A stretch of DNA of 59,411 bases from Peribacillus butanolivorans (lineage in GTDB: Bacteria; Bacillota; Bacilli; Bacillales; DSM-1321): contig NZ_LGYA01000001.1 of assembly GCF_001273755.1 (NCBI RefSeq), positions 1,856,216 to 1,915,626 of the forward strand, written 5' to 3'. A model generated the notes under the pieces. The model saw nothing but the letters and a program-made list of their open reading frames with translations. It did not search any database and was not told the DNA's origin. Below, piece after piece: positions 52,443 through 59,411 of the stretch. A program made the translations under genes and the position numbers. Within the stretch, counting starts at the first letter, position 1. Every line of letters starts with the position of its first letter.

Positions 52443-53315
52443 CTATAGGAGAAGGTCTTTCATCAGTTTGCTAAACTGTTGGGAGGCCTTTTCTTCCATA
52501 TTGGCGGTCATGTGAGCATAGATATTCATTGTAGTATTAATATCTGTATGTCCAAGTCGCTGTTGTATTTCTTTAATGCCAACTCCAGCTTCAATCAATA
52601 ATGAAGTGTGCGTATGTCTAAATGAGTGTGGAGTAATGTTCTTTTCTATTTCTGCTTTTTTTAGAAGCCTTTTTAGCCGGGTCTCAATAACTTTTCTTAA
52701 TTGTGGATGCCCATTCTCTCGAGCGAAAATAAATCCGTTATCTTGGTAAACAAGTTTGTTTTTTAATTTAATTTCATTTTGTTTAAGCCGATGCTTCTTT
52801 AACATGTTGATCAGCATTTCATCAATCCTGATTGTTCGGGCAAAGCCCTTTGTCTTTGGCGTTAAAAGCTGAAATTTTTCAAAATGATTGTTAGGGTTAT
52901 AAAGAGTTTTAGTAACTCTAATAGAACCTTGCTTTTCATTAAAATCCCCCCCATTTTAAGGCCAATAATTCACCTATTCGTAATCCGGTATATGATCCAT
53001 TTCAAGCCCGTCTGTATAGGATAATTTAAGAAAATGGGCAAGCTCCTCTTTTTCAAGAAAGACAATATCCTCTTCTGCTTTCTCCACTTCTTCAACACTT
53101 TGCTGCTTTTTAGGCATTTTGAAATCCTCAGTAGGATTATTTTTTATCAGGCCTTGAGTTAATGCTTTCCGAAAAAGCATTTTTCCACAAGTATGAATAC
53201 CATCCATATAATTTTGGCTGTATTTTTCGTTTAATTCCAGAATCCTTTCTTCATACATTTTCTTAGTAATGCGGCTGATTGGATAAGGTCCCCAAACAGA
53301 GGTAAAATGCTTCAT
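52443..53315 (-). pseudogene. Frameshifted tyrosine integrase of the conjugative element
   Basis: A phage-type integrase in pieces. The N-terminal core-binding part starts at 53315 (KHFTSVWGPYPISRITKKMY), already lacking its arm-binding domain. It breaks near 52985 after GLEMDHIPDYE; the sequence then resumes in another frame as SYTGLRIGELLALKW, breaks again at a run of seven G's (six would restore the frame; 52946-52952) and resumes as GDFNEKQGSIRVTKTLYNP through the catalytic box TPHSFRHTHTSLL (HxxR) and MNIYAHMT (Tyr nucleophile). Catalytic residues survive but the protein cannot be made as one chain. Confidence 0.85.
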
Positions 53316-53347
53316 TTCCTTTTCTCGGGCTCTTACGCTACTAATCT

Positions 53348-53665
53348 TGACGCCAAGAGTGGCAAGATAGAGTTAAAAGGCATGAAGAAATGGAAAGCCT
53401 TTCTCCCGCTATCGAAGAAGGAGATTTGCAAGCTTGCATTCGCTATTGCCAGCTGTGTGAGGAGAGTGTTGTTGACAGGACATTTTCTTACCGGGATGTT
53501 TATATTAAAGTTGCAGCAATGAACCAAGGATATGAACCGAGATATGAGGGTGAAACAGGGATCGATGTTTGGTATCACAATCTAAAGGCGACATATAGAT
53601 ATCTGGAAGAAAAGGGGAAGGTTACGAATACGAAGGAGCCTGTTTTAAAAATTTGGAAACCATAG
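53348..53665 (+). pseudogene. Unidentified C-terminal gene fragment
   Basis: The frame is open from a TGA at 53348-53350 and reads RQEWQDRVKRHEEMESLSPA, then DLQACIRYCQLCEESVVDRT and ending EPVLKIWKP. The ATG at 53390 has no ribosome site, and the coding look extends upstream of it to the junction with the broken integrase, so the 5' end is missing. The region after it (to about 53820) reads another short remnant FNPIKLYDNGFGIVEAFARG ending in a stop. Neither is identified. Confidence 0.4.
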
Positions 53666-53912
53666 TATTTCTATATAATTACAGTTGAAAAGTCCGATAA
53701 TTTGTACTAGGGTTATCGCCTTTAATCCTATTAAGCTATATGACAACGGGTTTGGAATAGTAGAAGCATTTGCTAGAGGTTTGTTGATTTTATGGCCACC
53801 TATTAAAGAGGCTGAAATATAAAAAGAAAGCCCAATATAATAGAAAGTCTATCAGTTCAAAGGTACCAATGAAAAAGGAGTTGACCCCGTAAGGCCACCC
53901 CCTTGCAAACCG

Positions 53913-56318
53913 TTATTTTATTGTAAGCGTTACAGAATTATAGTTTTTCCCATTACCAAGTGGATTGTAGTTTTTCTCAATGTTTCCTGCGGCGTCCACA
54001 GTGAAATAATTGATGGTTGTTGTCTTTTCAATTTTTAATGTTTCTGCAAATTCACGGGTGCCGCTTAATTTAATTTTAGCTGATTGGAAGGTAGGGCGGC
54101 TGCCGTCAAGCGTATAATAAATGGTGGCTGGCTCACTTGTTTCAATCTTAACATCAACCGGACCTGTGTATTTACCGTTTCCAGGTGTAGCTTTTGAGGA
54201 AGGCGGCTGATGGTCTTTTGCACTGTTGTAGGCTACTTTAATTAAGCCAATCAACCCATTGGCAAATTCCATTGCTTCTTCATGACCTTCTACAAAGGCT
54301 GGCTGGAAACCAACTGCCTGCCATCTTTTTGTATCCTTATTCCATAAATCTGCCCCTACTTCGAAGTTCCAGGCATAAATCCCCTTTTCATACCATAGGT
54401 AGTCCGCAGAGTTACCTGCAGCAGAGTATAGTACGTCAGGAATTGGACCTGTACGGCTAGGTAGAATGGCCGTTCCGCGGTGGTCTTGAATATCATTTAA
54501 GATGTTATCAGAAGCTGCCCAGTAAAACGCTTCTTCACCAGCTGATGGGCGTGGCAGTGTTGTACGTTTTGAATCGTAAGCACCAGGGGACCACATGAAG
54601 TAGCCGCCATAACTATGAATATTCATTGCAAACTTAATATTTGGGTTTTTGTCAGCAAGCCAGACAAGGTTTCTTCCTTCAGGCTCAGAGTTTTCAGCTG
54701 GTCCAGCGTAAGTTTCTCCCGTACAACTTGTACCTCCGCCAATATAGCCATCAAAAACGGAACCAACAGAATGGTTGCGGTTAAGGTCAACTCCCCAATT
54801 ATTACGGTACCCAGGGTCAGAGGCAGTGGGACCACAGTGATTGGTCATATTCTTACGCTGCATATTGTAATCATTGAAGCTGTAATTGGCACCATCAGGG
54901 TTTACTGAAGGTACAAGGAATATATCAAGATTATCGACAAGCTTTCTTGTCTCACTATCTTGACTATAGTTTCGCAGTAGTCTTTCCGCCGTTTCGATTG
55001 TTACGAGTGGGGTCACCCATTCACGGGCATGCTCCTGAGCATATCCAAGAACACCTGGTTTAGAACCGTCACGATGCTTGCCGATTCGGATCGCTTTTAC
55101 TGTAAAAGGATCACGGGAAACGTCTGCCCCTGCTTTCAAGCCGTCAGTTAATATCGCAGCATTTGTAGTTGGTGCGACAACACCAGCACCAGTATTACCG
55201 CGGTATGTAGTCGCAGTGACAAGTTGGCTAGCATTCTCATTCAGTGCTTTAACCACTTGTGCGGCAGTACTTGTTGCCTTTCCTGACGAATCAGTAGCTA
55301 AATCTACTAAAATCTTGGTACCATCCACAGTCACTTTTAGTGGTGCATTATTGGTTCCCGGATTCTTGAATTCTACCGATACAACATTCCCGCCTTCATG
55401 CCCCCATGCTTTTGAGGAAACAACAACTGCGAGATTAGTCGTGCCGCCGATAGTTGCTTGGGCAAGACGTCTGTAACCATTTGTTTTATTTGGCATATCA
55501 ATGATTTCTACCAAGTTCGGGAATTCTTTTGCAAGTTTTTCGGCACGTTCATATAATTCATTTGGTGCCATATAGTGGTCAACAAAATCCGTAACATAAT
55601 CTGTTTTTGGATGTTTCGGCTCTTTCCCTAACCATTCAGTAATGGTGCTCGTAGCTGTTCCTCCAAGATTACTTTCAATTTTAACAGATGAAGGAATAGC
55701 GCTAACTGGTAGAAGCAAATAGTGATATAAATATTCACCGTAATCTACCAATCTAGAAAGTGTAGCAGATTTTTCTTCACCGTTCTCGGTCCAAGTTGCT
55801 TTAAGTGCTGTGCTAGCAGTCGCACCGGCGCTTGATTTCACTTCGAGATATAGGAAGGTGCCTGATTGATTGGTAAAATGGTTTGCCCTAAGGACTTTAA
55901 GTGTATCCTCGGAAGCTGCCAGACTGGCTTGCAGCTGGACAGTAGATTGCCGCTCTGCCACGCGTGTGCTCCATTGATTTTCGGTGATCAGGGTCTCTTT
56001 TACATTGATGCCAAAGGTCTTTAACATGGCAATTTCTGTTGGTGTGACAACGGCATCCACTTCATAGACTCCGTCGTGTGCTTCGATTCTGTGGGTAAGG
56101 TCAATTCCAAGCTCAAGAAGCTTGTCCTTTGCCTTATCATTTGGTACTACAAGTTGAACAATTGAGACCGTTTCTTCCTTAGGAATCGGCTGGTCAGGCT
56201 GTTCGACCGCTGCAACCGGAATACTTAGGCCTGGATAAAATGTAGAGAACCCTAGTCCGGTTATGGCAGTCATCACCACTAAATTCCTTTTCCATTTCTG
56301 CTTTTTCTGTTTTGTCAA
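53913..56318 (-). CDS. Secreted M14 zinc carboxypeptidase
   Basis: An 801-residue extracellular metallocarboxypeptidase. The start is TTG 56318, 7 bp after gggggtg; the upstream codons to 56333 overlap that site. The signal peptide is LVVMTAITGLGFSTFYPG. A propeptide-like region follows, then the M14 domain. Zinc ligands are HxxE in GYAQEHAREWVTP and His in AMNIHSYGGYF; the catalytic Glu is in WNFEVGADLW; substrate-binding residues lie in DLNRNHSVGSVF. A ~110-residue insertion (SVEFKNPGTNNAPLKVTVDG on) splits the N-terminal part of the domain. The C-terminus carries a chitobiase/beta-hexosaminidase-like module (PATIYYTLDGSRPTF). It removes C-terminal residues from peptides outside the cell and could work with the secreted S8 protease. 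Confidence 0.92.
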   Translation of the reverse strand: MTKQKKQKWKRNLVVMTAITGLGFSTFYPGLSIPVAAVEQPDQPIPKEETVSIVQLVVPNDKAKDKLLELGIDLTHRIEAHDGVYEVDAVVTPTEIAMLKTFGINVKETLITENQWSTRVAERQSTVQLQASLAASEDTLKVLRANHFTNQSGTFLYLEVKSSAGATASTALKATWTENGEEKSATLSRLVDYGEYLYHYLLLPVSAIPSSVKIESNLGGTATSTITEWLGKEPKHPKTDYVTDFVDHYMAPNELYERAEKLAKEFPNLVEIIDMPNKTNGYRRLAQATIGGTTNLAVVVSSKAWGHEGGNVVSVEFKNPGTNNAPLKVTVDGTKILVDLATDSSGKATSTAAQVVKALNENASQLVTATTYRGNTGAGVVAPTTNAAILTDGLKAGADVSRDPFTVKAIRIGKHRDGSKPGVLGYAQEHAREWVTPLVTIETAERLLRNYSQDSETRKLVDNLDIFLVPSVNPDGANYSFNDYNMQRKNMTNHCGPTASDPGYRNNWGVDLNRNHSVGSVFDGYIGGGTSCTGETYAGPAENSEPEGRNLVWLADKNPNIKFAMNIHSYGGYFMWSPGAYDSKRTTLPRPSAGEEAFYWAASDNILNDIQDHRGTAILPSRTGPIPDVLYSAAGNSADYLWYEKGIYAWNFEVGADLWNKDTKRWQAVGFQPAFVEGHEEAMEFANGLIGLIKVAYNSAKDHQPPSSKATPGNGKYTGPVDVKIETSEPATIYYTLDGSRPTFQSAKIKLSGTREFAETLKIEKTTTINYFTVDAAGNIEKNYNPLGNGKNYNSVTLTIK

Positions 56319-56768
56319 AAACTGCACCCCCAAAATGCTAGAAATTTTAATACAAGCTTATTGTAAATTGAATGTACTTAATATCTTGTCGTAAAATCAG
56401 GGGCAGTTAAAAATCCTGTCTACAAAAATTTTATTGAGAAAATATAATACTTTATTTTAGAAGGTTAAATTTTAGGTTGTTTTTCCTATTTAAAAAGTAC
56501 TGTGCCACTCGAAAAATCTAGTAATTTTAGGAGCACAAAATTACTAGATTTTATTCCATTATAATTCCCATAAACTGTATATTGATAATCAACTGTTTTT
56601 ATTGTTTAATATTGTTGCTTTTTGTTTAATTTTGTAAAAGGAAAGTTGTAATATATTTCATGTGAATTGCGGCTCTATTGTTAAAAACCATTAAATGCCT
56701 ATCAACCTTTGTGCCAGTCCAACATTTAATAAAGAAACAAGAATTATTATGAATAGGAATGATGGGGA
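56319..56768. other. Intergenic promoter region, no gene
   Basis: About 450 bp, AT-rich. A stem atctagtaatttta / aaattactagatttt (about 56517-56550) is a strong dyad upstream of the carboxypeptidase gene and could be an operator or terminator. The rest is featureless. Confidence 0.45.
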
Positions 56769-56927
56769 ATGGCAAAAAGAAACCGAGGAAAAACAATCAG
56801 CTACTTGCCTTCAAATGGCAGAGGGACATGCCCACTGTGTGAAAGAACAGGAGTAAAGCTTCTCTACCCGCACAAAACTGAAACAAACCAATCCATCAAA
56901 GTCTGCAAAAACTGCCGCCATAAATAA
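56769..56927 (+). CDS. Small zinc-ribbon protein (52 aa)
   Basis: From ATG 56769 to TAA 56925-56927, with gatgggg as ribosome site. The product is MAKRNRGKTISYLPSNGRGT, then CPLCERTGVKLLYPHK and ending CKNCRHK. Two CxxC pairs 27 residues apart form a zinc ribbon or knuckle, and the N-terminus is very basic. I recall similar short proteins in Bacillus genomes but cannot name the family. A role in RNA or DNA binding is plausible. It is followed by a good terminator. Confidence 0.65.
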   Translation: MAKRNRGKTISYLPSNGRGTCPLCERTGVKLLYPHKTETNQSIKVCKNCRHK

Positions 56928-56960
56928 AAATCTCATAGTATAAAAAATCACATTCAGATG

Positions 56961-56990
56961 ACTGTCCACACCGCGTGGACAGTGTATTTT
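56961..56990 (+). terminator. Terminator after the zinc-ribbon gene
   Basis: Stem actgtccac / gtggacagt with gtattttt tail. Confidence 0.8.
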
Positions 56991-56991
56991 T

Positions 56992-57291
56992 GTGGTGCCT
57001 GTCACCATTGATACTACTATAGTATTGCAGGTTCTTTCGTTCGTTGCTGAAAAAGAAAGAGAGGATATTAATAGGAGGCAACGAGAAGGAATTCAATCGG
57101 CCAAAGCAAAAGGCAAACATCTAGGCAGACCGAAAATAAGCCTAGTATCATTAAATGAGAAACAGAAAGCAATTTTAATAACTAAATATGAATCATGGAA
57201 AAAGAATGAAATAACGGCAGTTGAATTTATGAATAAAATGGATCTATATAAAAATACATTTTATAAAATCATGAAGGAATATGAAGAGTAG
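56992..57291 (+). pseudogene. C-terminal half of a serine resolvase
   Basis: The frame reads VLQVLSFVAEKEREDINRRQ, REGIQSAKAKGKHLGRPKIS and then an HTH (ITAVEFMNKMDLYKNTFYKI). It corresponds to residues ~115-214 of the resolvase at 30528. The catalytic N-terminal half with the nucleophilic Ser is missing, so it is inactive. Confidence 0.8.
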
Positions 57292-57421
57292 GCACTAGCT
57301 ATCTTTGATCAAACTTTATTTCAAAGCTATACTACGAATTTTATGAGGTGGAAAAAATACCAAATATATAAAAATATGTCGCCATCTAAAATAATTTAAA
57401 TAAAAACAATAGGGAGATAAT

Positions 57422-57985
57422 ATGCTAGATAAAATAAAGGACATTAACCTAGCTCTTAATAATAAAAGTTATTTATCAGCACTTGCACTATCTTTAACTT
57501 TACCTGATATTTGTGGGAAAATTGAATATCCACATTTTAAATACAACAACGGAAAACGTAATGTAGGAAAACAATATGCAGTAAGGTTTGATGATTGGGT
57601 AAACCAATATTATGCAGACAACACAGGTTGGACAAATGATTTCGCTAAAGCAAAGAATCCATATTTTACAGGAGAAATGTGTAATTCTCTACGTTGTTCT
57701 TTCTTACATGATGGAAATTCGGATATAAAAAACTGGGGCGACAAAGAAGACTCAGATTTTCATTATTCATACGAATTTAAATTAGCAATAAGTGGAGCAG
57801 ACTCAACTGGTTTATCTTGGGTAAACCAAACTAATAATAACTCAAAAATAATAAAGACAAAAATAGTCACAGTAAATATAGACAAATTGTGTGAGTGCAT
57901 TTGTCTATCTGCTGAAAGGTATTATCGAGAAAAAGACCCTAATCTATTCAAAGACCATAACATTAACTTGATTGACTTTAAATAA
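57422..57985 (+). CDS. Hypothetical protein with an Rx4H HEPN-like motif
   Basis: A 187-residue cytosolic protein, mostly helical by pattern. The N-terminus is NNKSYLSALALSLTLPDICG; the key stretch is MCNSLRCSFLHDGNSD, where R-C-S-F-L-H fits the Rx4-6H signature of HEPN ribonucleases. A strand-rich segment (FHYSYEFKLAISGAD) and a C-terminal helix (IDKLCECICLSAERYYRE) follow. HEPN proteins often serve as RNA-cutting toxins or defence effectors. No antitoxin-like gene is adjacent. The ribosome site atagggag lies 7 bp before ATG 57422. HEPN membership is a motif-level inference. Confidence 0.65.
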   Translation: MLDKIKDINLALNNKSYLSALALSLTLPDICGKIEYPHFKYNNGKRNVGKQYAVRFDDWVNQYYADNTGWTNDFAKAKNPYFTGEMCNSLRCSFLHDGNSDIKNWGDKEDSDFHYSYEFKLAISGADSTGLSWVNQTNNNSKIIKTKIVTVNIDKLCECICLSAERYYREKDPNLFKDHNINLIDFK

Positions 57986-58871
57986 CAAGGGCATTCAAAC
58001 CTTAAAGAGGGACCTCGTCATCAAACTTAATGAAGGCAAGTCTTTATAGGAGCTGTCGTTACGGAGGCTCTTATTGTATTAAAGGAGTAAGAATGTTAAA
58101 TAAGCTTTTATGTAAATATCGATTTGATTAATGATCTTTTCGCAATCGGGCGCTATCCTGGAAAAAGGATAGACGCTCATTTTTCATTTTAGGCCAGATT
58201 GTGGAATATCACTTTAAAAGGAATTGGCTATTTATGTTAAAGTATATAGAGAAGATTGTGAAGAAGAAGCGGAAAAATCTATTACTAAATCTTTAAAAAA
58301 TGTTAAAAATGGGGATAAAATTTAATATGGAGAGAAATTCAATGAACAATATTTCAACATACTTTGGATCAAACTTATTTCAAACCGACAATCATATCTT
58401 ATAATTTGTTAAAGGAGTAACCGCAACAAAGATTTTGGCTTAGGAAGTTAAGGAATGTTTAAACTAAGACATAGATTAAAAAATAGAAAAGTATCGAGAC
58501 ATTGTATCATGATACTTTTCTATTGTCATTTGTTACCAAAATTCAAATTAGATTTGGTTAAAATGAAAAACTTGTATTAATGTTTTCTCCGAGTTCAGTA
58601 TTATTGATTTTATTACACTTTAACCAATATTTCGATTCATTTATCATTTTGGAGGATATAGTGTTCTCCTCATTGTAAAATGTGTAATTAAGATTAGGAT
58701 AACAATTTTCAATAATAAAGGCGAAAAATCTATATGGACAAAGCGCGTATTTGTGAGAAAATCGTATTAAACTGAGGGAGTCAATAAGAAAATGGTAAGA
58801 TACTAATCAGTGATGTTGAATAAATTGGACTTCCCTTTTACGTTATAAGGGAATAGAATATAAATAAAAAG
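57986..58871 (+). other. Long intergenic stretch with hairpins and short remnants
   Basis: About 885 bp. Hairpin gcgctatcctgg / ggatagacgc with T-tail lies at about 58152-58185, and stem aatagaaaagtatc / gatacttttctatt at 58482-58524. About 58234-58325 is a ~30-codon frame (YVKVYREDCEEEAEKSITKS) without a ribosome site, probably a remnant. A family B fragment lies at about 58368. The motif ttaaactgagggagtcaata at 58768 resembles 28779. Confidence 0.5.
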
Positions 58872-59279
58872 GTGATTACAATTAAAAAAGTAAAAAGTAT
58901 CCTATTTTTGCTTCTTGGATTCATATCACTTGTGATTGGTGTTGCAGGGACTGTGTTACCTGTTCTGCCAGGCGGTCCGTTTTACTTATTCGCTGCTTTT
59001 TGCTTTGCAAAAAGTTCCAAGTCGATTGAAAACTGGTTCAAAAGCACCTCATTATATGAAAAATACGTTGAAGCATTCCTACAAAAAAAAGGTATGACTC
59101 TAAAAGAGAAAATCAGAATCAATTTAGTTGCCGATTTCTTTATCGTAATTTCTGTATTTTATGTGGACATCCTTTTAGTAAAAATCCTGTTGGTAGTGCT
59201 CGCACTCTACAAACATTATTATTTCATTAAAAAAATTAAGACAATTGACCGAAACAGTACGAAACAAAGAGCTACTTGA
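58872..59279 (+). CDS. DUF454 (YbaN-like) inner-membrane protein
   Basis: A 135-residue protein. Family features are LLLGFISLVIGVAGTVLPVL, PGGPFYLFAAFCFAKSS, then SKSIENWFKSTSLYEKYVEA; C-terminal helices FFIVISVFYVDILLVKILLV follow. DUF454/YbaN proteins are small membrane proteins of unknown function. The GTG at 58872 overlaps the ribosome site aaaggtg, while codon ATT 58881 lies 6 bp after it at the position where homologues are expected to begin (ATT-AAA-AAA-GTA). The real start may be that ATT. Confidence 0.85.
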   Translation: MITIKKVKSILFLLLGFISLVIGVAGTVLPVLPGGPFYLFAAFCFAKSSKSIENWFKSTSLYEKYVEAFLQKKGMTLKEKIRINLVADFFIVISVFYVDILLVKILLVVLALYKHYYFIKKIKTIDRNSTKQRAT

Positions 59280-59289
59280 AAATTTTCTT

Positions 59290-59345
59290 CAAATAACGGG
59301 TGCTTTACTTCAATAAGGGAGTTGCTTCGGCAGCTCTTTTTTGTA
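59290..59345 (+). terminator. Family A repeat acting as terminator
   Basis: ataacgggtgctttacttca, then gagttgc-ttcg-gcagctc with TTTTTT (59320-59342). It closes the DUF454 gene. Confidence 0.8.
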
Positions 59346-59411
59346 TGAAAATATATTCGTGAAAGGCCATACAAAATAAGCCCACCATATTCTAATTTTT
59401 TGAAGGACGTA

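Noticed and set aside
54272..55476. Plus-strand frames over the carboxypeptidase gene
   Set aside because: Antisense shadows of an intact M14 enzyme.

Overview
The window reads as the chromosome of a spore-forming, low-GC Gram-positive bacterium of the family Bacillaceae. The reasons are a proline-specific T-box ahead of a short-form proS, a GerAB-type germinant-receptor permease, an HU/HBsu-like protein, an FbpB-like small basic protein, a Vpr-like S8 protease, a WapA-like RHS toxin, strong Bacillus-type Shine-Dalgarno sites, and frequent TTG/GTG starts. I see no rRNA, tRNA or CRISPR array. Genus and species cannot be fixed from the sequence alone.

Layout. Bases 1-6.6 kb hold ordinary cell-wall and housekeeping genes: a partial VanY peptidase with SH3 repeats, a PdaC-like deacetylase, a hexapeptide acetyltransferase and T-box-proS. 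From 6.58 to 9.62 kb a 37-bp inverted repeat encloses a TetR regulator and a divergent CocE/NonD-type hydrolase. From 10 to 19.4 kb are a large secreted S8 protease with a dockerin-like tail, an orphan GerAB permease, a VanZ-type membrane pair and small secreted or membrane proteins. From 19.6 to 31.2 kb, two direct copies of a resolvase-site-like repeat bracket a second resolvase and a WapA/RHS polymorphic toxin with a candidate membrane immunity gene; a complete IS3-family element (28834-30278, TSD CGT) sits inside the right-hand copy. Next to it, on the minus strand, is a Hachiman anti-phage pair (HamA nuclease and HamB helicase, 31.4-34.8 kb).

From 36.0 to 40.2 kb two inverted copies of a ~278-bp MITE-like element enclose a small transport cassette (DUF3311, sodium:solute symporter, DUF3237) with a cre-like site, plus an IS231 remnant. 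From 40.2 to 42.5 kb are a GNAT remnant and a LysR regulator divergent from an SDR-type epimerase/dehydrogenase. At 43.08-43.75 kb an ORF-less group II intron splits one member of the window's dispersed palindromic repeat family. Then come an FbpB-like gene, an orphan ABC-three-component-type effector, HU, a zinc-ribbon-array/nuclease fusion, and a decayed integrative conjugative element (RHH protein, iteron-like region, VirB6-like protein, lipoprotein, frameshifted integrase; 48.9-53.3 kb). The window ends with a secreted M14 carboxypeptidase, a small zinc-ribbon protein, a resolvase fragment, a protein with an Rx4H (HEPN-like) motif and a DUF454 membrane protein.

Three themes stand out. First, 22-58 kb is rich in conflict genes: RHS toxin/immunity, Hachiman, an ABC-3C-like effector, the zinc-ribbon nuclease and the HEPN-like protein. 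Second, intergenic space is filled with at least three short dispersed repeat families and several transposon ends. Third, many genes are caught in decay: poly-A and poly-G frameshifts, a nonsense codon at codon 5, start codons that read ATT/ATC, and truncated remnants. The least characterised candidates are the C-terminal domain of the RHS toxin with its immunity gene, and the five-zinc-ribbon nuclease.
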